From: Rutidosis leptorrhynchoides
Lineage: Eukaryota; Streptophyta; Magnoliopsida; Asterales; Asteraceae
DNA length: 64,000 bases
NCBI RefSeq assembly: GCF_046630445.1
Contig: NC_092334.1
Location: forward strand, 107,247,001-107,311,000
Reading direction: 5' to 3'
The translations under genes were made by a program, and so were the position numbers. The notes beneath the pieces are model-generated. The model was not told the origin of the DNA. It saw nothing but the letters and a program-made list of their open reading frames with translations, and made no database searches. Shown piece after piece: positions 1 to 13,849 of the stretch (positions are counted from its first letter, which is position 1; every line of letters begins with the position of its first letter).

Positions 1-1522
1 CGCTCACTCATCAACACCCTTAACCATTCCTCCATTTCAGTTTTTTTGATTTATAATACAAACCCAAATACTTATCTATTACATGTTTCAACCCACTTCA
101 TCGTCTTCACCAAAATAGATAGTTTAGATAGGCGATTCCTAACAAGACTGTATTATTACATTTTGGAAATTTGTTCGAATTTGAAATATGGTAAAAATTA
201 CCAAGAACAGAGGTGTCGAGCTTATTTTGTGATTTTTCTGTTTTGTTTTGCAAATAGCCGTGGATAACTCAATGAATTGATTGTGGCACTTATAATCAAT
301 TGAGTTTGTTGTGTTGTGATTATTTGAAATCGACGTCTAACGGATTACAGACAATCTCTGATAGGAATAAAAATTGAGAAGAAAAAAAAAAGAAAAAGGA
401 ATACAGTTTGATTGCTACTTGCAACTGATTCCAATTATTTATATATATTCAGTACTAATAAATAAATAAATAAATAGATTAATAATAATAATAATATTAA
501 TAATAATTATTATTATATAAAAAATAATAATAATAATAATAATTAATAATAATATTAATAACTATGATAATAATAATCAAAAATGATATTATTAATGATA
601 TTTATGATAATTTGTATTATCTTTATAATAATATTAATAATGATTTTAATAATAATGGTAATTATAATTATAAAAGTAATAATATTAATAATAATGATAG
701 TATTAATCATAATAACTAATAATATTTAAATTACAACTAAATAATAAACTTAATCATTCTTGTAATAATTTTTATGTTTAAAATCTTTTATTTTGCTAAT
801 CATAATCTTAAAGTTATTAAAATTTTATAACCTTAATGATAATAATAATAATAATATTAATAATACTAATATTAATAATAGTACTAATGAAAGTAGTAAT
901 AATATTTAATAATAGTATTAGTAATAATAAAGATATAACATGTTACATGTATCAAATTTTACATCTATGTATCATATATTAAAAACAATAACATTACTAA
1001 TACTGATATTAATATTAATATTAACATTAATTTTAATATCAACAATAATAATGGAAGTAATAATATTGATATAACAATTATATTTTAACTTGTAATTTAA
1101 TATACTAATATTACATATTATTGATTATGTAATATTTAGTAATTATATTATGTATATTATATAATAATCTATATTGAGTATTAAATTCTTATATATTTTA
1201 ATATATATTACAATATACATAAAATAATAAATATGTATAGAAACCATATAGATTTACTTAATAACAACATTATTATCTTGCATATTATTTTACATACTTG
1301 ATCCAAATGTTTCAGTTATATTTTATTATTTCCAAATATTATATATACTTACATATTTAATTACAAACAATTGTTCGTGAATCGTCAGAAACAGTCAAAG
1401 GTCAATTGAATATATGAAACAGTTCAAAATTTTTGAGACTCAACATTACAGACTTTGCTTATCATGTCGAAACTATATAAAGATTAAGTTTAAATTTGGT
1501 CAAAAATTTCCGGGTCGTCACA
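1..1522 (-). repeat. Element A 3' LTR (partial)
   Basis: Direct repeat of 7062-8549. It starts inside the LTR because the window cuts it, and it ends CA at 1522. It includes the half of a tRNA-like block nearest its A-box side (about 1-40) and 600 bp of AAT/TAT-rich simple-repeat-like sequence. It differs from the right copy by scattered substitutions and short indels. Confidence 0.85.
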
Positions 1523-1550
1523 GTACCTACCCGTTAAAGAAATTTCGTCC
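1523..1550 (-). other. Polypurine tract of element A
   Basis: Read on the minus strand this is GGACGAAATTTCTTTAACGG followed by GTAGGTAC directly before the LTR. The same GGGACGAAATTTCTT core precedes the LTRs of elements B (about 10342), C (about 62585) and D (52103-52140). Confidence 0.7.
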
Positions 1551-4210
1551 TGAAATTTGAGTGAGGTTGTCCTGGCTAACAATATAAATGTTTTCCTGAC
1601 AAATATGAGTCGATAAATAGAGTTTTATCATTATTGATTGATATAGATAAAACTATTTGATTCTTGTGAAGCGTACGAGTGAAGCTATCACAAAAGATTG
1701 AGATGAAGTACTTAGAGGTTCGTCTTAATTTTTGACGTAGTCACGGTTGATTTTCGAAAATCAAGGAATTTAGAGGAAATCTTCGTAATAAGATTTGTGT
1801 CTTCGATAGTTAAGGAAATTAGGATCATCTTTGGTTAAATGCGATAATCTGTTTTGATTGTTTTGTCGGATATTTCACTATAAATCCACCCTCTTCATTT
1901 CCTTTGTATTATGGAGTTTCATCCTTTTGTTTTCTCTTCCCGACTTTAAGTCAAGCGAATCATGGTTTAGAATTCGTAAGTATGGAGTTTCGAATGAACT
2001 TAATGTTCTAAACAAGAAAGAACGTATTAGTACGATTTGATTTGTCAAATTACCAGAATCACTGAGAATAGAACTATCAAGAATGTACTTTCTTGATATG
2101 TTCAGAAGTTAAGCAGAATGAAAAAGTTATGTAACATGACACATGATGACGTTATAATCTATGAATCATCATGTTCTATTTAGAAACTCTGCATGACTTA
2201 CTATAATATAATCACGTTGATCAAGTGTCATTATATTATACTAACTCATGCATCAGTTCCCAACATTACTTCAATAACATTCATATTTTAAGCTCAAAAG
2301 TTTACAGAATATAGAAACTAACAGTTTCTATATGATGTAACACTGATAGCATGAAGAGATTAATGATTTCAGATAAGAATAGTTATAAAAATATCTTCAG
2401 AAATATGGAGGATATTTATAATGAAAGATACGATGATATCTTGGAATTTCTAATATCGAAGGATGGTGAAGAAAATTTGTCCGCAAGAGTTTGGAGTCAG
2501 AAGCAAGGTATTTGCTAAAGATTTCATCAGAAACAGAATCATCAGGATTCTTAATGTACAAGTTTAGTCCTTGTGATTTGTTCAGAGACTCCTTCGTAGT
2601 TTCCTCAATCAGTTTTTCAGTTTCAAAATTTTTTTCTGAGCTTTGCCAACATACAATTCTTTATCATCAACTTTTGGCTGTTGTGGTCATTTACAGTTTT
2701 TGTTGCTTCATTCAACTTTTCAAAATTCAGAGTATTAATTCGCAGACTGGGTGCTTTTCAGAATTTCAGAATGGAAGATCATAATTCTAAGAGATAAATG
2801 TTATATGGATACATATAACTGTTGATGTGGAACCGTTGCGAGACTTACCATACAAATTTGTTGATTCCCGGTAATTGGTATGGCAATTCTTGTTACAAGA
2901 TGCGGATGAGTACATGATGAGACTTCAATAGATAAATATAGTGATTTGTCAGAGAGATTTAAACCAAGGAGCGACGAGGTTGCTGGTATATCTACTGGTA
3001 ATATGGTGGAATATAAAAGGTTCCCCGGAAACAGTAAAAGAGCATACATATAAATCAAGGTGATAATAATGTTGTTTTGAATGAAAAGTCGAAGCTGACT
3101 TGCCGGAGCTGTGACAAAATTTGCTACTTTGAAAGGAATTACCAAGTTATTTTGGGTAATAATTACACTAAAGAAATTAGCACAGATATGTGTTAAACAT
3201 TTACTCAGGTTCCGAGTATTTTCATGTGCATAACTATATGCGTCAATCTCTTCTTCTGTAGATGAAGTGCGGTTGGTTCATCCTCTTATTTGAGATGTTT
3301 TCAAGAATCATGAAAGGTTTGAACGCGGATTGTAATCGTCAAGATACAAATGAGGTTTAAGATGTAATCAAGTGGCAACTTGAAGAATTTGTTTAGTTTC
3401 ATATGTTATAATCAATATTTTAATTCATTTTAATTGTCCAATGTTGGTAGTCCACGGTCGATAGTCCACAGTTAACAGTCCAATAATTCATATATAGTTT
3501 AATATATAATATTCGAATTGATTAATACGTATCGTGACCCGTGTACATGTCTCAGACTCGATCACAACTCAAAGTATATATATTATTTGAGAATCAACCT
3601 TAACCCTGTATAGCGAACTCGATCATTACAGCATATAGAGTGTCTATGGTTATTCCAAATTATATATATAGATGCATCGATATGATATGTCAAAACCTTT
3701 TATACGTGTCTCGATATTTAAAGTACGTAATATAAATAACAGAAATTTAAATGACAATAAATAAAGTGCGTAAAATAAATAACAGAAATTAAATGACGAT
3801 AAATAAAATTGCGGGAATTAAAATTGCGATAAATAAAATGTAATACTGAATTAACAGTTACCTAGGAACAGTTAGCTAGGATTTCGTTAGCGTGGTTTCT
3901 TAACAAATTTTCTCATAGTTAATTTGTTTGTTTCTAACAAATTTTATTTTGTCAAATATTTTCTTCATTATGCCACTTGTTAGATTCTGATAGGTCAAAA
4001 TCTAAATATGAAATTGAATGAAAATGGTTATTCAGTGGTGAACGGATTCGTATATCTATGGATGTAAGTAGGATAGTAAATGACTATTGAGTTAGATTTG
4101 AAAGAATGTAAAGTGTACTTATTATAGATATTCCTCGGGTATTACCTACTCGTTAAAATATTTTCACCATTAACAGTTTGTACGAAAGAATTTTTAATTA
4201 CAATCTTTAT

Positions 4211-4282
<72 letters not shown>

Positions 4283-5373
4283 TTTTTTCTTCAGATGTAA
4301 TCATGGATTTAATGAGTCAATATGATATTAAACTCATTTGATTTACCGTTAGAACAAGAATATATAATCTCTAAAACATTAGAGATTACATAATCGTCAT
4401 GTCGAACGAAGATAAATGATGTAGAATAATTTGTAGAACGATGATTAAGTTCGAGGTATGGATTGTGATGTTGAGACGTGTGTTGTTGATGGTACGGGTG
4501 TTGTTGCTGGTGGTTCTGTTGATGTCGGTGATGTTGCTGAAGCTGATAAGTTTTGCACCCTATTCTCCAAATTGATTACTCGAGAGCGAAGCTCGTTGAC
4601 TTCTTCTATTATTCCGGGATGATTGTCGGTCGGAACGAGCAGATGAATAAGGTTTAGAATTTTAGATAGAATATAATCGTGGCGAGATATTCGGGAAATG
4701 AGGGTGAAAATGGTGTTTCGGACTGGTTCGCCGGTAAGTGCTTCAGGTTCTTCGTCAATAGGTGAATTCTGTTGGTGGAAGGGATCGTCTTCGTCGCGTC
4801 TCCATTGATTAAGTCGACTACGAACCCATCAGATGAATTGGGGATGGCTGATTTGTTGATTCATTCTGGTGACGCTGTCTCCGGAGCTTAGGTGAATATC
4901 CATGTCGGAATAGCTGTCGGAATAACTATCGGAATAGCTATCGGAATCTGAGGGACTCAAACTGGTTGAGGGATTCATCTCGTACGATCAGATGAAGGAT
5001 TTTCGATAAGAAATAGATTATAGGATGTAGATTAGTACCCTGTAATACATAAATTTACATATGCATATATAATACTAAAATCCCATAAGTTACGGAGGAA
5101 TCTACGGAAGCTGTCAGGCAAAGGTAACAATAACAGATACGCTAAGATATGAATTAGCAGATACGCTAAGATATGAATTTTGTCTATACACTATTCATGC
5201 AATCAATGCAGTAAGATGTGTCTAGACTAAGAATAATAAGCAGGTAATTTTCGACACGAAATGATAAGCAAAACTTTTGACATGCAGACAAGGTCGAAGT
5301 CCAGACTCACTAATGCATCTAAACAACTATCAGTTAGACAAACTAATGCAAGACCTGGTTCGCTAAGACCACT
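1551..5373 (-). other. Interior of element A, non-coding
   Basis: No frame carries a recognisable retroelement domain; the open frames here are short and unlike known families. Blocks are shared in reverse orientation with element B (for example the TAGTATAATATAATGA-type segment at about 2200-2270) and with element D (about 53110-53210). The purine-rich GGTGATGTTGCTG-type triplets at about 4490-4560 also recur in D at about 55310-55360. A TA microsatellite lies at about 4213-4276. Confidence 0.6.
4213..4276. repeat. (TA)n microsatellite
   Basis: About 32 uninterrupted TA units inside element A. The matching place in element D (about 54985) has no such expansion, so it grew after the copies diverged. 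Confidence 0.9.
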
Positions 5374-5385
5374 GCTCTGATACCA
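5374..5385 (-). other. Primer binding site of element A (initiator tRNA-Met)
   Basis: The minus strand reads TGGTATCAGAGC, which matches the plant initiator-methionine tRNA 3' end. It sits just inside the right-hand LTR and sets the orientation of the element. Confidence 0.85.
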
Positions 5386-5386
5386 A

Positions 5387-8300
5387 CTCTAACGACCTGT
5401 CCTAATCCATCAGAACGAATAAATTACAATTGGTTACATCGCGAGGTACTTGACCTCTATATGATACATTTTACAAACATTGCATTCGTTTTTAAAAGAC
5501 AAATTTTCATTTCATTGAAAGTTGGCGGCATGCATACCATTTCATAATATATCCAACTATAATTGACTTAATAATAATCTTGATGAACTCAACAACTCAA
5601 ATGCAATGTCTTTTAAAATATGTCATGAATGACTCCAAGTAATATCTTTAAAATGAGCAAATGCACAGCGGAAGATTTCTTTCGTACCTGAGAATAAACA
5701 TGCTTTCAAGTGTCAACCAAAAAGGTTGGTGAGTTTATTAGTTTATCATAAATAATCATTTCATAATTTTAATAGACCACAAGATTTCATATTTTCATTT
5801 CTCATAAACATACGTCCCATGCATAGAGAAAAAAATCATTCATATGGATTGAACACCTGGTAACCGACATTAACAAGATGCATATAAGAATATCTCCTAT
5901 CATTCCGGGACATCCATCGGACATGATAAAATAACATCGAAGTACTAAAGCATCCGCTACAACGGATGGGGTTCGTTAGGCCCAATAGATCTATCTTTAG
6001 GATTCGCGTCAATTAGTAGACTGGTTTACTAATTCTTAGGTTACCAAGTAAAAGGGGCATATTCGGCTTCGATCATTCAACCATATAATGTAGTTTCGAT
6101 TACTTGTGTCTATTGCGTAAAACATTTATAAAAACAGCGCATATATTCTCAGTCCCAAAAATATATATTGCAAAAGCATTTAAAAAGGGAGCAAATGAAA
6201 CTCACAATACTATATTTTGTAGTAAAAATACATATGACGACATTGAACAATGCAGGGTTGGCCTTGGATTCACGAACCTATATCAATTGTATATCTATTA
6301 AAACATATAATGAAAATCACATAATTTCCTTTAATAATTATATATTATTTATGTGTTTGTAGTTTATATAATTTATATTAAATTCCATTTAAAAATATAT
6401 ATATACTTATATTATATCTTAAGGTATATGTTTTATATATATTTAAAATGATTAGAATCTATACATTTAGTTATATTAATATATGTATGTATATATATAT
6501 ATATATATATATATAGTATTATATTAAAAATATCGACTTTGTTGTATGTAGGTATTTATATAAGAAATATTAATATGTCTTACATATAGTTATATAGATT
6601 AGTAATATAATTGTAGTATATGTAATAGGTAGGTTTTATGTACCAAATATCTATTTGTTAAGAATGATAGTTTTGATATTAATGATTCTACTAATAATAG
6701 TCCTACTAATAATAACTTTATTAATAACGATAATACTAATAATAAAAATGATAATGATAATAATGATAATATATATGTTAATAATGATTCTAATAATACT
6801 AATAAGTACATAATGATACTAATACTAATATTAATAATAATAATAATAATAATAATAGTTTGTGTTATTTTGATAATAATAAGAATCTTAATCATAATAA
6901 TAGTAATAATACATATATTAGTAATAATAATAATGATAAAAATTATAATTTTAGTAACAATAACATTAATAATAATAATAATAATTTTGGTAATGAAATC
7001 TACCTTCCAAAGCTTTTCAAAAAAAAAATATGTCCCGAACAGGGTTCGAACCCAAGACCTCTCGCTCACTCATCAACACCCTTAACCATTCCTCCATTTC
7101 AGTTATTCTGATTTATAATACAAACCCAAATACTTATCTATTACATGTTTCAACCCACTTCATCTTCTTCACCAAAATAGATTGTTTAGATAGGCGATTC
7201 CTAACAAGACTGTATTATTACATTTTGGAAATTTGTTCGAATTTGAAATATGGTAAAAATACCAAGAACAGAGGTGTCGAGCTTATTTTGTGATTTTTCT
7301 GTTTTGTTTTGCAAATAGCCGTGGATAACTCAATGAATTGATTGTGGCACTTATAATCAATTGAGTTTGTTGTGTTGTGATTATTTGAAATCGACGTCTA
7401 ACTGATTACAGACAATCTCTGACAGGAATAAAAATGGAGAAGAAAAAAAGAAAAAGGAATACAGTTTGATTGCTACTTGCAACTGATTCCAATTATTTAT
7501 ATATATTCAGTACTAATAAAAAAATAAATAGATTAATAATAATTATTATTATATAAATAATAATAATAATAATAATTAATAATAATATTAACAACTATGA
7601 TAATAATAATCAAAAATGATATTATTAATGATATTTATGATTATTTGTATTATCTTTATAATAATATTAATAATGATTTTAATAATAATGGTAATTATAA
7701 TTATAAAAGTAATAATATTAATAATAATAATAGTATTAATCATAATAACTAATAATATTTAAATTACAACTAAATAATAAATTTAATCATTCTTGTAATA
7801 ATTTTTATGTTTAAAATCTTTTATTTTGCTAATCATAATCTTAAAGTTATTAAAATTTTATAACCTTAATGATAATAATAATAATAATATTAATAATACT
7901 AATATTGATAATAGTATTAATGAAAGTAGTAATAATATTTAATAATAGTATTAGTAATAATAAAGATATAACATGTTACATGTATCAAATTTTACGTCTA
8001 TGTATCATATATTGAAAACAATAACATTACTAATACTGATATTAATATTAACATTAATTTTAATATCAACAATATTAATGGAAGTAATAATATTGATATA
8101 ACAATTATATTTTAACTTGTAATTTAATATACTAATATTACATATTATTGATTATGTAATATTTAGTAATTATATTATGTATATTATAAAATAATCTATA
8201 TTGAGTATTAAATTCTTATATATTTTAATATATATTACAATATATATAAAATAATAAATATGTATAGAAACCATATAGATTTACTTAATAACAACATTAT

Positions 8301-8549
8301 TATCTTGCATATTATTTTACATACTTGATCCAAATGTTTCAGTTATATTTTATTATTTCCAAATATTATATATACTTACATATTTAATTACAAACAATTG
8401 TTCGTGAATCGTCAGGAACAGTCAAAGGTCAATTGAATATATGAAACAGTTCAAAATTTTTGAGACTCAACATTACAGACTTTGCTTATCGTGTCGAAAC
8501 TATATAAAGATTAAGTTTAAATTTGGTTAAAAAATTTCGGGTCGTCACA
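5387..8549 (-). repeat. Element A 5' LTR
   Basis: The left edge is placed within about 10 bp from the PBS (5374-5385) and from alignment with the element D LTR; the right edge CA at 8549 is fixed by identity with 1522. Length is about 3.16 kb. Contents include a tRNA-like block on the minus strand (about 7026-7098), a (TA)n run at about 6489-6514 and long stretches of AAT-type repeats (6680-7010, 7530-8130). The open frames here encode only isoleucine/asparagine runs and are not genes. Confidence 0.75.
7026..7098 (-). other. tRNA-like block with pol III B box in the element A LTR
   Basis: On the minus strand the block reads AATGGTTAAGGGTG, then GAGCGAGAGGTC, then GGGTTCGAACCCTG, followed within about 10 bases by a run of T. 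The GGTTCGAANCC part matches the pol III B box (T arm). The TGGTTAAGG part resembles a tRNA D arm with a weaker A box. No full cloverleaf is claimed. Equivalent blocks lie in the LTRs of elements B and D. Confidence 0.55.
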
Positions 8550-10371
8550 CGATGATTCAAATATGGTTGCATTAAATGCAGAGGAAACATTGTAGAAGGT
8601 CTTAAGGGCCAAAAGTTTGATGATAAAGAATGGTATAAGCTCAGATTTGGGACTGGAAAATGGATTGAGCAAAGTATGAAGGAGGTTGTGGATAAATCAC
8701 AAAGATTAAACCTGCCTTCAAAGAATCTAAATGATTCAGTATCTGCTGAGGTCATTAACGAATACCTTGCTCCTGACTCTAAACCTTTACGGACAAATCT
8801 TCTTTATCATCCTTCGATCTTAGAAATTCTAAGATATCATCGTATCCTTCGTTATAAATATCCTCTATATTTCTGAAGATATCTTCATAACGATTCTTGT
8901 CCACAATTAATTATCTCTTTGCGATATCTTTATTACATCATAAAGGAAACTGTACTAGTTTCTATATTCTATAAAATTCAAGTTTAAATTATAAATGTTT
9001 TGAAGAAGTGTTGGGAATTGAAGCATGAGTTAGTATAATATAATGACGTCAGGCCAACGTGATTATATTACAGTAAGTCATGCTAAATTTTTAATTGAAG
9101 ATGATGATTCATAGACTTTATAATCATCATTTTCCATGTTACACGACTCTTACATTGTATTTAACCTCTAAACATATCAAGAAAATATTTTTCTTGATGA
9201 CTCGGTCTTTTCCAGATATTCTGGTAATTTGACAAATCAAATCGTGCTATTACCTTTCCTTCTGCTTTGTATATTATGTTCATTCGAAACTTCATACCTA
9301 CGAATTCTGGACCGTTACTTGCTTTACAAAAGCATGAAGCTTCGACATATAAGGGAAAATATAAAGCCCGATAACAACACTGAAGTTACAAACCGTGTAT
9401 ATCAATGCGTATAGCAATATAAATACACGGGAGAACTAAAAATACAATAAATCCTAGAGCATAATAGAAGTAAATAGACTCCTCTGGTGGGAGTTGGAAA
9501 AGAAGAAAGATTGTGGCGATAACCAATATAAGGTCAAGAACAAGAACTGGATTGAGCATATTAACAAATCTTTTGGAAGTATGAATTGAGAAAGAAAGTA
9601 TAGAAGTGGTGAAGATAATGAAACGGAAGAAGCTAATTTATAGCGAAATTCTAGACACAGCAATCAAGGCAATTCACCGCATTTAATTAAAGATAATCTC
9701 AATTTTCTTAATTACCGGAGAATCAAATCTTATAGATTATGAAGATTTCTTTAAATTCCTTGAATTCCGGAAATCAATCGTGACTACGTCAAAAGTTAAA
9801 GCGAACATTTAATTTCCTCATTTCAATCTTACGATAGCTTCGTTTATACTCTTCTTGTAATCGAATCGTTTCATCCATATTACCCAATGTTGATAAAACT
9901 CTATTTTTCAACTCGTATTCATCATTCTTGATGTAAAGAATGACGATCTCCATCAGATTTCATGACTATGATTTTCATGAACTCCTCTCTATTTTGTCTA
10001 CCCTAATATTGTGGCATAAACGCTCAAAATTTTAAATAAGCTCACTACTATCCATAACACGTTTCATGTGTATTGAAATGCTTGTATAACGACATCATCT
10101 CCTTCTGAGGAAACCTAATTAATGACACTCTTGTTAATCCTTTAGATAACCTCCGCATTAATGATAAAATACACTTCATAGAAGAACCTGTAGAAATTAT
10201 GATTCGTATGATTTAAACTCTTAAAACAAAACTATATTCTATCAAGGCCCCGAGTATACCTGGGAACATGAAAGCCAAATAAAACGAAAATATCCTCACT
10301 TGTTTACAAACAACGCTGATTGATGGCAACAACAAAATTTCGGGACGAAATTTCTATTAACAGGGGGATAC
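8550..10371 (+). mobile_element. Element B interior remnant (Ty3/gypsy, Tekay-like)
   Basis: This stretch lies between the end of element A and the 3' LTR of element B. It has inverted homology to the A interior, for example 9000-9085 against 2200-2270, so B and A are relatives in opposite orientation. A polypurine tract (about 10335-10371, GGGACGAAATTTC core) leads into the LTR at 10372. No long frame is open. The 5' part of B is missing, either displaced left of the window by A or deleted. Confidence 0.65.
10150..10305 (+). pseudogene. Decayed C-terminal end of a gypsy polyprotein
   Basis: Conceptual translation across frames and stops gives the peptides EEPVEIM, PEYTWEHE and KYPHLF. These are landmarks of the post-integrase tail of Tekay-type Ty3/gypsy polyproteins (usually EPVEIMDRE followed by GPEYTWERE). 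The reading frame is broken by at least one stop, so no protein is expected. It lies directly before the polypurine tract and 3' LTR, where this tail belongs. Element C carries the same EPVEIM landmark at about 62430. Confidence 0.6.
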
Positions 10372-11736
10372 TGTGACAACCCGGAAATTTCCGACTAAAA
10401 ATAAACCTAACTTCTATGAAATACCAACGATTCAAGAACAATTATTACGTATTAGTATTATTATTAATATTATTTTAAACCATATTATCATCTACAATCA
10501 TTATTATTATTATTATCAGTATTATTAATAATTATTAATATCATTAATATAATACTAATATATTATTATTAATATTATTAGTATTAGCACTTTTACAAAA
10601 ATTATTAAGGTTATTATAAATATCATTAATATCAATACAACTTATTATTAATGATATTATTATTATTATTAATAGTATTATTGACATGATTATTATCATT
10701 ATCATTATGATCTTTATCATTTATTATTATTATTGTTAATGATATTATTATTAATAATATTATGAAATATCATTATTCTTGCTATTTACATTATTATTAT
10801 TTTTATTAATAATATTAGAAGTATTATCCTTAATAATATTATTACTTGTTATTATTATTAGGATTTTTATTAGTAAAAATTTTTATCAGTAATATTTAAA
10901 AAAAAATAAGATACAGACCTAATACCTAAATTAGGTCAAGATCTCTAATGCGTTTGATATTTTTTTAATCGTGACTTTGCTTTTTATTTTTTTATCCATC
11001 GTGAAATTACTTTTTATTTTTTATTTTATTTTCTGTTCTTGATTTAAATCCAGTCGACACCCAATAGCATTAAACAAACAATGAATCCAGATTTACACGT
11101 TTGATTAACACCACCATTATCATTATAAATACTATTATGTACTGCAATTAGAAATCAAAACAGAAATTAGAGCAAACAGCTCGATATACCTCTGTTTCAT
11201 TTTTTTTTTATCAAAACACGAATTTAATTCAATATTCAAAATCTAAAAATGTGGTTGTGTTAGGAATTATACATTCAAACTATCTGCAAAGTTTTGAACC
11301 TCAATTTTGTATAACGAATCCAAATTGTTGAGTCAAAGTTAAAGTTTCAAAAGTCAAACGAATCGTTCTTGTTAAAATTCGAATTTGTTTTTGAGTTTAT
11401 GAATCAATTGATGATTCAGATAGTTTCTAATAATCATTTGCAACTTATTTCATGTTTTAATCGTAATCCAAAACGGTCTAGATTTCAAAATCAGGTTTAG
11501 AGTTCATTATTTTTTTTAGCGACTGCTGCTGCATAAATTTTTATATATTTTCGTTTCTGTTATTTAATAACAATCACAGTTGATTGTTTCAAATTTTATA
11601 TTACACCCTAAATAAATTCTAAGACTAGTTATATGGATCCTCTGGTCGATTAATATTTGAAGAAGAAGAAGTAGCAGTGGAATAAAGGGTTAAATAAATT
11701 TGGTTGTGGGTTTTAAACGAATAAAACGAGACAGAA

Positions 11737-11803
11737 GGATGGTGTGGAGTGTTTGCGGGTGAGCGAGAGGTCACGGGTTCGAGTCCCGTCTTGGGCATTT
11801 TTT
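11737..11803 (+). other. tRNA-like block with pol III B box in the element B LTR
   Basis: The plus strand has GAGCGAGAGGTC, then GGGTTCGAGTCCCG (an exact GGTTCGANTCC B box), then a run of eight T starting about 10 bases downstream. The A-box side (about 11737-11760) is weak. Position and flanks match the blocks in elements A and D. Confidence 0.55.
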
Positions 11804-12405
11804 TAAGAAAAGTCTTTTAAGGTAGTTTTCCCATTTCTAAATTATTATTATTATTATTATCTTTATTATTATTACTAATATTATTATAATTATTGTTATT
11901 ATAATTATTACTAATATTAAAAGTATTATTAGTATTATTATTATGATTATTAGTATTATCATTATAATTATTATTATTATTTATATCATGATTATTATTA
12001 TTATCAAAAATTATTATTTTCATTATCATTATTATTAAACCTTTCATTTTATTTTAAAACTACTAATATCATTATTACTATTACTATTGTAAATATTACA
12101 AAAATTATTAAGATCATTACTATTAACATCATCATTATTGTATTATTATTGATATCTTTAATTATTATGATTAAGATTATGGTTATGTCAAGTACTGTTA
12201 CCAAAAATTATAATTTTTATCATTATTATTATTAAACTTTTCATTTTATTAAAAACTGTTATCATTATTATTATTGTTGTAAGTATTATTATTATTAATA
12301 TCAATATTCGTACCATTAATGAAATCATAAACATTATTATCATTATTGAGTATTATTATTATTATCATTACTAATATTATTTTAATTACTATTTTAACAA
12401 ACAAA

Positions 12406-12546
<141 letters not shown>

Positions 12547-13485
12547 CAAATAACATAATAAAATTTATATTTTTATCTATTTAGAATATATAAAATAAAT
12601 ATAAGAAACTTACATGTTATTAATATAAAAATGACATAACTAATAAATTTATATATATAAGCTTATTCGATTACGAGTATATGTATCAACATATATACTT
12701 GATATAGGTTCGTGAATCCGAGGATAACTCTACACTTGTTCAGTACCATCATACACATATTTACTACAAACTATCATATCGTATCGTGAGTTCATCTGCT
12801 CCCTTTTTATATATTTTTGGGCTGAGAATACATGCGCAACTTTTATAACTGTTTTACATGTTAGACACAAGTACTCAAACTTTTATGCTATATATGTGCT
12901 TTGGCATGCTAAATCCCTGCCGTAATATCGTTAATTGCTTAGGTATAAGATGCAAGCTTAGTTATTGTGAGTAGCGCTACTGAGAGTGACGTCTCTAACT
13001 ATTTTACTGATGGTCTTTGGTTACATAATAATGATTCAACGACACTGACATTACAAGGTGTCACAGGGTAACTTTTGTTTAGTCGCGATATTACAAACAG
13101 CAACTCTTTCGATTAATATATTTGGTATTAATCAACTTTAAACTGAAATCTTGTGGTCTAATGCTATACTGAACTATTGATTTATGATAAACCTATGAAC
13201 TCACTCAACCTAGTGTTGACTTTTTAAAGCATGTTTATTCTCAGGTACTTAAATATTGCTTCCACTGTATATCTGCTGCTTTGATGATGATTTCTTGCTA
13301 TGCTTGGAGTCTTCATTACATATCATATCAATTAAAGACATTTAATGCTCTAAATACATTGTAATCTATTTATCTTCCGCTGCAAAACTCAATAAAACAT
13401 CTCATATAGAGTCGTTCTCATTTATACAACTGTGATTTGATATAATTAGTCACAAATACCCTAGGCCCTATTTGGGGGTGTGACA

Positions 13486-13849
13486 TGAAGGTTATAATTA
13501 AAGATAACGTACAAAGTCTACAAACATCACCGCTACTTGTAGCCTAGGGTGGTCTTTGTTGCCTTATGGGAACCGCTTGTGGATTTCGAATGCCATGACT
13601 TAGATTCTGGTCAAGAATCCTGGGCCCGGTAACAACAGATCATTCGAATGACTTGCATGATAGAAACGAAGTTTGAGCGAGATTGTACAACATCCTTGTT
13701 AAGAATTATAACCCAAACTTCTTGAACTAGAAACTTACTATAAGTGGAAGCTTTCCATAAATAGTAGGTTTCCAAAAATAGAAACTTTTGAGAATAGGAA
13801 CTTTTCTCGAAAACTGTCACTGTTAATATAGTTTGCTATATTAATAAAC
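13486..13849. other. Unassigned segment between two LTR pieces
   Basis: No gene or repeat boundary is recognised. The sequence is less AT-rich than its neighbours and has no open frame with family resemblance. Confidence 0.4.

Larger units (their letters stand above)
1..8549 (-). mobile_element. Element A: long-LTR, non-coding (LARD-like) retrotransposon, truncated by the window edge
   Basis: Positions 1-1522 and about 7062-8549 are near-identical direct repeats, so they are parts of two LTRs. Both end in the same bases (CGGGTCGTCACA). A 12-nt match to the complement of the initiator tRNA-Met 3' end lies at 5374-5385 on the minus strand, so the element reads right to left: 5' LTR about 5387-8549, interior 1523-5385, 3' LTR 1522 leftwards out of the window. 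A polypurine-like tract on the minus strand (1523-1550) fits this orientation. The interior has no gag, protease, RT or integrase motif in any frame. LTRs of about 3.1 kb around a non-coding 3.9-kb interior match the definition of a LARD. The LTR ends and polypurine tract resemble Ty3/gypsy Tekay-type elements (inference). Confidence 0.8.

Noticed and set aside
4213..4276. CRISPR-like or spaced repeat array anywhere in the window
   Set aside because: Repeats seen are microsatellites, LTRs and MITEs; nothing has regular repeat-spacer structure, and the DNA is plant nuclear.
6599..7085. 156-aa and 90-aa frames rich in Ile/Asn in the element A LTR
   Set aside because: They arise from AAT/ATT triplet repeats on both strands and do not resemble proteins.
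7026..7098. A functional tRNA gene
   Set aside because: The T arm is good but the acceptor stem and anticodon arm cannot be paired convincingly; kept only as a tRNA-like block.
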